DNA of 50,763 nucleotides from the NCBI GenBank assembly GCA_959606905.1, contig CAUHML010000018.1:1-50763 (forward strand). Direction: 5' to 3'. Below are positions 44,512 through 50,763 of the stretch, one piece after another (within the stretch, counting starts at the first letter, position 1; the number at the start of each line of letters is the position of its first letter). A program made the position numbers and the translations under genes. The DNA is from an uncultured Bacteroides sp. GTDB taxonomy: Bacteria; Bacteroidota; Bacteroidia; Bacteroidales; Bacteroidaceae. The notes beneath the pieces were generated by a model. It ran no database searches. It was given only the letters and a program-made list of their open reading frames with translations, and was not told the origin of the DNA.

Positions 44512-46110
44512 ATGAAATTAGATGCTAAATCAACAATAGAAACAGGCAAAGCCATTCTGGGTATAGAGCTCGGTTCAACACGAATCAAAGCAGTTCTGAT
44601 AGACCGGGAAAACAGGCCTATTGCCCAAGGCAGCCACACTTGGGAAAATCAGTTAGTCGACGGGCTTTGGACGTACAGTATTGAATCCATTTGGTCCGGA
44701 TTGCAAGATTGCTACGCTGACCTTCGTTCGAATGTGAAGAAGTTATATGACGGCATAGAAATCGAGAGTCTGGCGGCTATCGGCGTCAGTGCCATGATGC
44801 ATGGTTATATGCCATTCAACGAGAAAGAGGAAATTCTCGTGCCTTTCCGTACTTGGAGAAACACCAATACAGGCCGGGCGGCAGCAGAACTATCGGAGCT
44901 ATTTGTCTATAACATCCCTCTGAGGTGGAGCATTTCCCACTTGTACCAAGCTATCCTGAACAACGAAACGCATGTCAAAGACATCAAATTCCTGACAACC
45001 CTTGCAGGTTATGTACATTGGCAAATAACAGGTGAAAAAGTATTGGGCATAGGAGATGCATCGGGGATGCTCCCCATAGACCCGGCTACCAACAACTATT
45101 CTGCTGAAATGGTGGAGAAGTTCGACAATCTGATTGCTCCTAAAGAATATAACTGGAAACTTGAGGATATTTTGCCCAAAGTACTGTCGGCAGGCGAAAA
45201 CGCCGGTGTCCTTACACCGGAAGGCAGCAGAAAGCTCGACATATCCGGTCATTTGAAGGCAGGAATACCGGTCTGTCCGCCGGAAGGAGATGCCGGTACC
45301 GGCATGGTTGCAACCAATGCAGTCAAGCAGCGTACCGGAAACGTATCGGCAGGTACTTCCTCATTCTCCATGATTGTATTGGAGAAAGAGTTGTCAAAAC
45401 CCTACGAAATGATCGACATGGTTACAACTCCTGACGGAAGCCTCGTAGCCATGGTACACTGCAACAACTGTACATCCGACCTCAACGCATGGGTCAACCT
45501 GTTCAAAGAATATCAGGAACTCCTGGGTATCCCCGTAAATATGGATGAGATTTACAGCAAGCTCTACAATATTGCCCTCACAGGTGATACTGACTGCGGA
45601 GGTCTCCTCTCATACAATTACATTTCAGGAGAACCTGTAACGGGACTTGCCGAGGGAAGACCATTGTTTATACGTTCGGCAAATGATAAGTTCAGCCTGG
45701 CAAACTTTATGCGGACTCATTTATATGCCTCGGTCGGAGTTCTCAAGATTGGCAACGATATCCTGTTCAACGATGAAAAAGTCAAAGTAGACAGAATTAC
45801 AGGACACGGAGGACTATTCAGAACAAAGGGAGTAGGCCAAAGAATACTTGCGGCAGCTATCAACTCACCGATTTCAGTCATGGAAACAGCCGGTGAAGGC
45901 GGCGCCTGGGGTATTGCCCTATTGGGTTCTTACCTTGTGAACAATGAAAAGAAACAATCCCTTGCCGATTTTCTGGATGAAAATGTATTTGTCGGCGACG
46001 CGGGTATCGAGGTATCACCTACGCCCGAAGATGTAGCCGGCTTTAACGCATACATCGAAAGCTACAAGGCAGGATTGCCTATTGAGGAAGCAGCTGTCAG
46101 ATTCAAATAA
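44512..46110 (+). CDS. araB: FGGY-family ribulokinase
   Basis: A 532-residue carbohydrate kinase of the FGGY family, in B. thetaiotaomicron also called araK. The N-terminal phosphate motif [20 protein letters not shown], the catalytic Asp in [14 protein letters not shown] and the C-terminal ATP region [15 protein letters not shown] are present. It phosphorylates L-ribulose to L-ribulose-5-P for AraD. It is the last intact gene of the ara operon and is followed by a long hairpin (46131-46179). Confidence 0.92.
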   Translation: MKLDAKSTIETGKAILGIELGSTRIKAVLIDRENRPIAQGSHTWENQLVDGLWTYSIESIWSGLQDCYADLRSNVKKLYDGIEIESLAAIGVSAMMHGYMPFNEKEEILVPFRTWRNTNTGRAAAELSELFVYNIPLRWSISHLYQAILNNETHVKDIKFLTTLAGYVHWQITGEKVLGIGDASGMLPIDPATNNYSAEMVEKFDNLIAPKEYNWKLEDILPKVLSAGENAGVLTPEGSRKLDISGHLKAGIPVCPPEGDAGTGMVATNAVKQRTGNVSAGTSSFSMIVLEKELSKPYEMIDMVTTPDGSLVAMVHCNNCTSDLNAWVNLFKEYQELLGIPVNMDEIYSKLYNIALTGDTDCGGLLSYNYISGEPVTGLAEGRPLFIRSANDKFSLANFMRTHLYASVGVLKIGNDILFNDEKVKVDRITGHGGLFRTKGVGQRILAAAINSPISVMETAGEGGAWGIALLGSYLVNNEKKQSLADFLDENVFVGDAGIEVSPTPEDVAGFNAYIESYKAGLPIEEAAVRFK

Positions 46111-46130
46111 AATTTTCTGCCAAAGTCAAA

Positions 46131-46179
46131 CAAGTTTGCAAAACGCCCGCTAATTGTGCGGGCTGATTTTGCAAGCTTG
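46131..46179 (+). terminator. Long GC-tipped hairpin after araB
   Basis: CAAGTTTGCAAAA (46131-46143) pairs with TTTTGCAAGCTTG (46167-46179, one mismatch), with CCCGC/GCGGG nested inside. No U-run follows, so it may be a 3' stabilising structure rather than a simple terminator. Confidence 0.5.
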
Positions 46180-46221
46180 TCAAATCGATGCTAAAAGCCA
46201 GCGGGCGTAAATCACGGTTAA

Positions 46222-46407
46222 TCCGGGAAATATAAAAGCAAAAAAGCAGTCGGCGAAATCCTTACTTCGGCAAATCTGACTGATCACAATTCTTTTGAAA
46301 ATCCTAATATTGTAAAACCGGCACCCTTCAAAGAGGTAAAAATCAATAAAGGCACAATGAAGGTGAAACTTCCTGCTAAATCTATTGTTACATTAGAGTT
46401 ACAGTAA
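46222..46407 (+). pseudogene. C-terminal remnant of a GH51 arabinofuranosidase gene
   Basis: A frame without a start codon, open from 46222 to TAA at 46407, encodes about 61 residues that match the C-terminal domain of GH51 enzymes: VGEILTSANLTDHNSFENPN, then IVKPAPFKEVKI, and KVKLPAKSIVTLELQ. The rest of the gene is missing, and a stop precedes the frame. B. thetaiotaomicron has, from memory, a full GH51 gene between the ribulokinase and transketolase, so this looks like a deletion scar. Confidence 0.75.
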
Positions 46408-46482
46408 TTTAAGGGCAAATACTTATTGTACCACAAACAAAAAGACTGTTGAATTGGTAATAAAAAAGATAGCACTTTAGGA

Positions 46483-46512
46483 TTGTTAAATCCACATAAA
46501 GAGTTATCTTTG
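46483..46512 (+). promoter_or_regulatory. Promoter of tkt
   Basis: TTG (46483-46485), a 19-bp spacer and TATCTTTG (46505-46512) fit the Bacteroides consensus. No GTGT-N7-ACAC dyad is seen here, so tkt-rpiB may be expressed independently of AraR. Confidence 0.65.
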
Positions 46513-46549
46513 CCAACAATCTGACAGAAATCAATTAAATTTTAATGAT

Positions 46550-48559
46550 ATGAACGATAATAAACTTATGAATCGTGCAGCGGATAACATCCGTATTCTC
46601 GCTGCTTCAATGGTTGAAAAAGCCAATTCCGGTCATCCGGGTGGTGCCATGGGTGGTGCTGACTTTATAAATGTACTCTTTTCTGAGTTTCTAGTATACG
46701 ATCCTGAAAATCCCCGCTGGGAAGGACGTGACCGTTTCTTTCTCGATCCGGGTCACATGTCTCCCATGCTCTATTCTACATTGGCATTGACAGGTAAATT
46801 CACATTGGATGAATTGAAAGAATTCCGTCAATGGGGAAGCCCTACTCCGGGACATCCTGAAGTAGACATCATGCGCGGTATAGAAAATACTTCCGGTCCG
46901 TTGGGGCAGGGACACACCTTCGCAGTAGGTGCCGCTATTGCTGCCAAATTCCTCAAAGCCCGGTTCAACGAGGTGATGAACCAGACAATCTATGCTTACA
47001 TCTCCGACGGTGGTATCCAGGAAGAAATTTCTCAAGGTGCCGGACGCATTGCCGGTGCACTGGGTCTGGACAATCTGATTATGTTCTATGACTCCAACGA
47101 CATCCAGCTTTCTACCGAAACGAAAGATGTGACCGTTGAAGACACTGCCATGAAATATGAAGCATGGGGCTGGAACGTACTTAGCATCAACGGTAACGAT
47201 CCTGACGAAATCCGTGCCGCTATCAAAGAAGCACAGGCTGAAAAAGAACGTCCGACGCTGATTATCGGTAAGACTGTAATGGGTAAAGGTGCACGTAAGG
47301 CAGACGGCAGCAGCTACGAAGCCAACTGTGCTACTCACGGTGCTCCGCTCGGTGGCGACGCTTATGTAAATACAATCAAGAACCTGAATGGTGATCCGGC
47401 CAACCCGTTCGTCATTTTCCCGGAAGTAGCCGAACTGTATGCCAAACGTGCAGAAGAACTGAAGAAAATCGTAGCAGAAAGATATGCAGTAAAAGCCGAA
47501 TGGGCAAAAGCAAATCCTGAACTGGCCTGCAAACTGGAAGCTTTCTTCTCCGGAAAAGCTCCGAAAGTAGACTGGTCTGTTATCGAACAAAAAGCAGGTG
47601 GCGCAACCCGCGCAGCCTCTGCAACTGTATTGGGAGCACTTGCTACACAAGTAGAAAACATGATTGTAGCTTCTGCCGACCTTTCCAACTCCGACAAGAC
47701 GGACGGTTTCCTGAAGAAAACACATTCTTTCAAGAAAGGTGATTTCAGTGGGGCATTCTTCCAAGCCGGTGTATCCGAATTGTCAATGGCTTGTATCTGT
47801 ATCGGTATGTCACTTCATGGGGGTGTTATCGCTGCTTGCGGTACCTTCTTCGTATTCTCCGATTACATGAAACCTGCCGTACGTATGGCTGCCCTGATGG
47901 AACAACCGGTGAAATTCATCTGGACACACGATGCATTCCGTGTGGGTGAAGACGGTCCTACTCACGAACCGGTAGAACAGGAAATACAGATCCGTTTAAT
48001 GGAAAAACTGAAAAACCATAAGGGACACAATTCTATGTTGGTACTCCGTCCGGCAGATGTAGAAGAAACCACAATCGCATGGAAACTGGCTATGGAAAAT
48101 ATGTCTACTCCGACAGGATTGATTTTCTCTCGTCAGAACATCGCTAATCTTCCGGCTGGAACTGATTACGAACAAGCCACCAAGGGTGCTTATATCGTAG
48201 CTGGTTCAGATGAGAACCCGGACGTTATCCTGGTAGCTTCCGGTTCGGAAGTTGCTACACTGGTGGCCGGCACTGAATTACTTCGCAAAGACGGTATAAA
48301 GGTACGTATCGTATCTGCTCCTTCCGAAGGGTTGTTCCGTAGCCAGCCTAAAGAATATCAGGAATCAATCCTTCCGTCAGAAGCTAAAATCTTCGGTCTG
48401 ACTGCCGGTTTGCCTGTCACTCTTCAAGGTCTGGTAGGTTGCCACGGTAAGGTTTGGGGATTGGAATCTTTCGGTTTCTCCGCTCCTTATAAAGTATTGG
48501 ATGAGAAACTTGGATTTACTGCTGAAAACGTATATAACCAAGTAAAAGCAATGCTCTAA
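46550..48559 (+). CDS. tkt: Transketolase
   Basis: A 669-residue thiamine-diphosphate enzyme of normal length. Motifs: KANSGHPGGAMGGAD, TPGHPEVD, GPLGQGHTFAVGAAIAAK, the TPP motif ISDGGIQEEISQGAGRIAG with a metal Asp and later Asn, and TGLIFSRQNI. It moves two-carbon units between pentose, triose and hexose phosphates and takes up xylulose-5-P from AraD. Its TAA shares a base with the ATG of rpiB (TAATG), so the two are translationally coupled. Confidence 0.96.
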   Translation: MNDNKLMNRAADNIRILAASMVEKANSGHPGGAMGGADFINVLFSEFLVYDPENPRWEGRDRFFLDPGHMSPMLYSTLALTGKFTLDELKEFRQWGSPTPGHPEVDIMRGIENTSGPLGQGHTFAVGAAIAAKFLKARFNEVMNQTIYAYISDGGIQEEISQGAGRIAGALGLDNLIMFYDSNDIQLSTETKDVTVEDTAMKYEAWGWNVLSINGNDPDEIRAAIKEAQAEKERPTLIIGKTVMGKGARKADGSSYEANCATHGAPLGGDAYVNTIKNLNGDPANPFVIFPEVAELYAKRAEELKKIVAERYAVKAEWAKANPELACKLEAFFSGKAPKVDWSVIEQKAGGATRAASATVLGALATQVENMIVASADLSNSDKTDGFLKKTHSFKKGDFSGAFFQAGVSELSMACICIGMSLHGGVIAACGTFFVFSDYMKPAVRMAALMEQPVKFIWTHDAFRVGEDGPTHEPVEQEIQIRLMEKLKNHKGHNSMLVLRPADVEETTIAWKLAMENMSTPTGLIFSRQNIANLPAGTDYEQATKGAYIVAGSDENPDVILVASGSEVATLVAGTELLRKDGIKVRIVSAPSEGLFRSQPKEYQESILPSEAKIFGLTAGLPVTLQGLVGCHGKVWGLESFGFSAPYKVLDEKLGFTAENVYNQVKAML

Positions 48560-48993
48560 TGAAAACAATCGGATTAGCATGCGACCATGCCGGTTTTGAA
48601 CTGAAAGAATATGTTCGCGGCTGGCTGGAAGCAAAAGGCTGGGCTTACAAGGATTTCGGAACTAACTCTACCGCAAGCGTAGACTATCCGGATTATGCTC
48701 ATCCGCTGGCTCTTGCAGTGGAATCGGGAGAATGTTATCCCGGTATCGCTATCTGCGGCAGTGGAAACGGAATCAATATGACGCTGAACAAACATCAGGG
48801 AGTTCGTGCCGCACTCTGCTGGAATGCAGAAATAGCGCACCTCGCCCGTCAGCACAATGACGCCAATATCCTGGTAATGCCGGGGCGCTTCATCAGTACT
48901 GAAGAGGCGGACATGATTCTGACAGAGTTCTTCTCCACACAGTTTGAAGGGGGACGCCACCAGAACCGTATAAATAAGATTCCAATAAAATAA
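48559..48993 (+). CDS. rpiB: Ribose-5-phosphate isomerase B
   Basis: A 144-residue protein of the LacAB/RpiB family: IGLACDHAGFELKEYV at the N-terminus, the catalytic Cys in GIAICGSGNGINMTLNKH, and HNDANILVMPGRFIS. It interconverts ribose-5-P and ribulose-5-P. It overlaps the tkt stop by one base and is followed by a terminator. Confidence 0.95.
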   Translation: MKTIGLACDHAGFELKEYVRGWLEAKGWAYKDFGTNSTASVDYPDYAHPLALAVESGECYPGIAICGSGNGINMTLNKHQGVRAALCWNAEIAHLARQHNDANILVMPGRFISTEEADMILTEFFSTQFEGGRHQNRINKIPIK

Positions 48994-49015
48994 GCCTGAA
49001 AAGACTTACAAAATA

Positions 49016-49063
49016 AGGCAGCTATTATTATTCGGGGGATCACCTCAAATAAAATAGCTGCCT
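49016..49063 (+). terminator. Terminator after tkt-rpiB
   Basis: AGGCAGCTATT (49016-49026) pairs with AATAGCTGCCT (49053-49063), followed by CTATTTTTTTTG. Confidence 0.82.
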
Positions 49064-49122
49064 CTATTTTTTTTGAATAATCCAAGCGTATATCCGGGAA
49101 ATATGTATTCAATATTTACCAC

Positions 49123-49191
49123 TTAAATATCCCCAAAACATTCATTTGTTTTTTCGCTTTCATAATCCATTGAAAATAGTTTATCCTTCAT
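49123..49191 (-). CDS. Possible 22-residue small protein
   Basis: ATG at 49191 opens a 22-codon frame (beginning MKDKLFSMDYE and ending NECFGDI) on the minus strand, just downstream of the palindrome array at 49209-49265. No consensus promoter is seen. Weak evidence; listed because it lies in otherwise empty DNA beside an operator-like array. Confidence 0.2.
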   Translation of the reverse strand: MKDKLFSMDYESEKTNECFGDI

Positions 49192-49208
49192 ACACAAACT
49201 TTTTTTAA

Positions 49209-49265
49209 GTTTATAATAAAAACATTCATCGTTTATTATAAACGGGTATAGAGTTTATTATAAAC
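49209..49265. repeat. Three palindromes at exact 22-bp period
   Basis: GTTTATTATAAAC occurs at 49231-49243 and 49253-49265, and a copy lacking the last base match (GTTTATAATAAA) at 49209-49220. Starts are exactly 22 bp apart, about two DNA turns, so a regulator could bind all three on one face. The outer copies can also pair over 14 bp. No gene with a clear link lies next to them. Confidence 0.6.
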
Positions 49266-49312
49266 TTTCAAAAGGCATTGCAGTAGCTTATATTAGAATT
49301 TATACAACAAAA

Positions 49313-49345
49313 AAGGCTGCAAAACCTGTAATAGATTGCAGCCTT
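49313..49345 (-). terminator. Terminator of the small-protein unit
   Basis: On the minus strand AAGGCTGCAA pairs with TTGCAGCCTT over a 13-nt loop, followed by TTTTGTTG. It lies 27 bp past the stop of the 30-codon frame. Confidence 0.7.
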
Positions 49346-49371
49346 AAGCCTTTGAAGGGATTAGTTATACC

Positions 49372-49464
49372 CTAAATTCCAGAAGTATCACCTAGGACAT
49401 CTGTTGTAATATTACACTTTATTATAATTAAATATAGACGCTTATATGGATTACTTTCTTTCAT
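49372..49464 (-). CDS. Candidate 30-residue small protein with its own promoter and terminator
   Basis: ATG at 49464 opens a 30-codon frame: start MKESNPYKRLYLIIIKC, end NITTDVLGDTSGI. A full promoter (49506-49536) lies 42 bp upstream and a terminator 27 bp downstream, so it is a complete expression unit. The middle is hydrophobic (LYLIII) but too short for a membrane helix; the C-terminal VLGDTSGI looks distinctive. It could be a peptide precursor, a signal or a small regulator, or the transcript may act as an RNA. I do not know its family. Confidence 0.45.
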   Translation of the reverse strand: MKESNPYKRLYLIIIKCNITTDVLGDTSGI

Positions 49465-49505
49465 TTTCAAATTTTAATTTATAGTTTTATTGCACGTTAC
49501 TTCTA

Positions 49506-49536
49506 CAAATATACAACATAAAAATGCGTTTGTCAA
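49506..49536 (-). promoter_or_regulatory. Promoter of the small-protein unit
   Basis: On the minus strand TTG (49534-49536), a 20-bp spacer and TATATTTG (49506-49513) match the Bacteroides consensus. Confidence 0.65.
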
Positions 49537-49616
49537 GTCCTTTTCATTACTGACTGCATACTTGATGTAGAAAAAGAAACGCTTAGCGTACAAAAACACA
49601 GTTTTTTCTATCAGTA

Positions 49617-50096
49617 TCACTTGATAAATCCGAGGATAAACTGATAGCAAAAGTAACCGCAGACAACAAACTTCAACAAAGTGCCCAGTATAAATCCGAT
49701 TAATGAGCCTACTCCTGATTTGAGTGCTTGCGAGAACTCTTTATTGCCAAGCAATTCACCAATCACTGCTCCCAAAAACGGACCGAGAATAACACCCCAA
49801 GGCAAGAAAAGAAGTCCGACAAGGGTCCCCATTATACATCCCCAATTTCCCCATTTACTGCCACCACTATACTTACTGCCAAGCATCGGAGTAAAGTAGT
49901 CCAACACCTGCACCACGGCTACAATCAACAGCCAGATTATCAACTGTGTCGGAGTATAGTGTACCTTATCTGTAAAATGAAGAAATACCAGTCCCAAATA
50001 TGCTATGGGAGGACCGGGGAGGAACGGAAGCACACAGCCGGCCAACCCGGCTATCATGCAGAGGGCGCTTACTATAATCAGAATAACATCCAGCAT
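49617..50096 (-). CDS. DUF456 membrane protein
   Basis: A 159-residue protein with about four membrane helices. It begins MLDVILIIVSALCMIAGLAG with CVLPFLPGPPIAYLGL, and has GSKYSGGSKWGNWGCIMGTL and the glycine-rich GPFLGAVIGELLGNKEFSQA, the DUF456 pattern. Function is unknown in all species; it is monocistronic with its own promoter. Confidence 0.85.
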   Translation of the reverse strand: MLDVILIIVSALCMIAGLAGCVLPFLPGPPIAYLGLVFLHFTDKVHYTPTQLIIWLLIVAVVQVLDYFTPMLGSKYSGGSKWGNWGCIMGTLVGLLFLPWGVILGPFLGAVIGELLGNKEFSQALKSGVGSLIGFILGTLLKFVVCGYFCYQFILGFIK

Positions 50097-50120
50097 AACC
50101 TATCTTATTTAATATATGCA

Positions 50121-50151
50121 CAAAAATACGGTATCTTTCAATATATACAAG
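50121..50151 (-). promoter_or_regulatory. Promoter of the DUF456 gene
   Basis: On the minus strand CTTG (50148-50151), a 19-bp spacer and TATTTTTG (50121-50128), 25 bp before the start codon. Confidence 0.6.
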
Positions 50152-50322
50152 GACATATCAAAACTTTATATCATCCTTACCTCTTCACTTTCTTCCGTAC
50201 CTTTGTAATCTACTGTGACCTACAACCACCCCAAACGTGAAATACAGGTCAATCAAACCACTTTTAATTATTTATTCATCTAATATGCAATAAACTCAAA
50301 ACGTTGCAAATTTCCGTCCACG

Positions 50323-50356
50323 TTTGCCCCATTTACATAAATAAAAACTATCTTTG
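50323..50356 (+). promoter_or_regulatory. Promoter of the TPR-korD unit
   Basis: TTTG (50323-50326), a 22-bp spacer (slightly long) and TATCTTTG (50349-50356), 29 bp before ATG 50385. Confidence 0.55.
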
Positions 50357-50384
50357 CGTTTCAGAATCCCGAAAGACGAAAGAA

Positions 50385-50666
50385 ATGGAGCAAATAGACA
50401 ACCTAAAAGAGCTTATCAATCAAGGGGACGTGGACACAGCGATTGAGCAATTGGACCAGCTTCTCCAAAACACTTCTGTCGAAAAAGAGAAAGATACTCT
50501 TTACTATTTACGGGGAAATGCCTACCGGAAAAAAGGAGATTGGAAACAGGCACTGGATAATTACCAGTTTGCCATTGATATCAATCCGGAAGGTCCTGCC
50601 GTTCAGGCAAGAAAAATGGTAATAGATATCCTCAACTTCTACCACAAGGATATGTTCAATCAATAA
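50385..50666 (+). CDS. Small TPR protein upstream of korD
   Basis: A 93-residue protein; ATG at 50385 is chosen because the promoter lies inside the longer frame that starts at 50304. It holds about two tetratricopeptide repeats (DTAIEQLDQLLQNTSVEKEK and YYLRGNAYRKKGDWKQALDN). It lies 53 bp before korD in the same direction. In Bacteroides such a TPR gene often leads the 2-oxoglutarate:ferredoxin oxidoreductase operon and may help assemble the complex; that role is inferred from position. Confidence 0.85.
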   Translation: MEQIDNLKELINQGDVDTAIEQLDQLLQNTSVEKEKDTLYYLRGNAYRKKGDWKQALDNYQFAIDINPEGPAVQARKMVIDILNFYHKDMFNQ

Positions 50667-50719
50667 AAGATATGTTTAATCAGTAATCGAACTCAAAGAT
50701 AACGTAATAAATAAAGATT

Positions 50720-50763
50720 ATGGCAAAAATCAAAGGAGCAATCGTAGTCGACACGGAGCGTTG
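50720..50763 (+). CDS. korD: Partial ferredoxin-type subunit of 2-oxoglutarate oxidoreductase
   Basis: ATG at 50720 starts MAKIKGAIVVDTER, cut by the window edge. The opening matches the delta subunit (4Fe-4S ferredoxin) of 2-oxoglutarate:ferredoxin oxidoreductase in Bacteroides, whose first cluster motif should begin at the next codon, CxxCxxC; the last bases TG fit Cys. The rest lies outside the window. Confidence 0.7.
   Translation, partial: MAKIKGAIVVDTER

Noticed and set aside
46131..46179. Integron attC site
   Set aside because: It lacks the paired R and L boxes with GTT core triplets and there is no integron integrase or cassette array.
46691..47764. 357-codon open frame antisense to transketolase
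   Set aside because: Shadow of tkt; no promoter or recognisable domain and a composition typical of reverse-strand translation.
1..50763. CRISPR array, rRNA genes or complete tRNA genes
   Set aside because: No regularly spaced direct repeats with unique spacers, no rRNA-like segments, and only the 3' half of one tRNA was found.

Overview
The window is a stretch of a gut Bacteroides chromosome, probably close to the B. thetaiotaomicron/B. ovatus group. Evidence for this: Bacteroidetes-type promoters (TTTG, about 20 bp, TAnnTTTG) before many genes; typical families (OmpA-like porin, PCMD protein, SPOR lipoprotein, YtxH/holin-X trio, Nudix-type AraR); a thrS-infC-rpmI-rplT cluster followed by a 6S-like RNA; and an L-arabinose operon in the order known from B. 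thetaiotaomicron.

Region 1 (1-5.86 kb) is AT-rich accessory DNA that ends in the 3' half of a tRNA-Thr(CGU) gene at 5860-5901. It is best read as the right end of an integrated element (prophage, satellite or ICE-like) whose other end lies to the left. It holds a leftward operon with a DUF2693-type protein, a run of five stem-loops (188-496), an S24/LexA-type repressor with three matching operators, two short membrane proteins that overlap tail to tail, a coupled two-gene cassette (DUF4365 nuclease-like protein plus an unknown 376-residue partner) that is a good candidate defence system, and a FISUMP-like surface lipoprotein.

Region 2 (5.97-13.1 kb) is core DNA: a membrane-anchored NUC1-type nuclease, MltG, an arylpyruvate:ferredoxin oxidoreductase with an arylacetate-CoA ligase (iorA-iorB-paaK), xanthine phosphoribosyltransferase behind a long hairpin, and a flavodoxin/ferredoxin fusion. 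Region 3 (13.1-21.3 kb, minus strand) has the 6S-like RNA, rplT, rpmI, infC, thrS, a TPR protein, peptide deformylase, RuvX and an OmpA porin. Region 4 (21.5-29.1 kb, minus) is a seven-gene operon: CysQ, sulfate transporter, CysC, CysD, CysN, a PAPS sulfotransferase and a PCMD protein. Together they can import sulfate, activate it to PAPS, transfer it to an acceptor and clear PAP. This is the layout of the steroid sulfonation cluster of B. thetaiotaomicron.

Region 5 (29.3-33.3 kb) has a SPOR lipoprotein, an SDR, the YtxH/holin-X trio, a 300-bp MITE-like repeat and mannose-6-phosphate isomerase. Region 6 (33.5-49 kb) is for sugar use: mutarotase, glucose/galactose transporter, galactokinase, a GH51 arabinofuranosidase, and the arabinose operon (araT, Nudix araR, araD, araA, araB) feeding transketolase and RpiB. 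Two decayed genes flank the operon: a 69-codon remnant of a mutarotase (araM) and the C-terminal tail of a second GH51 enzyme. Region 7 (49-50.8 kb) contains a self-contained 30-codon small-protein unit, a 22-bp-periodic array of palindromes, a DUF456 membrane protein, a small TPR protein, and the start of a ferredoxin subunit (korD) cut by the window edge.
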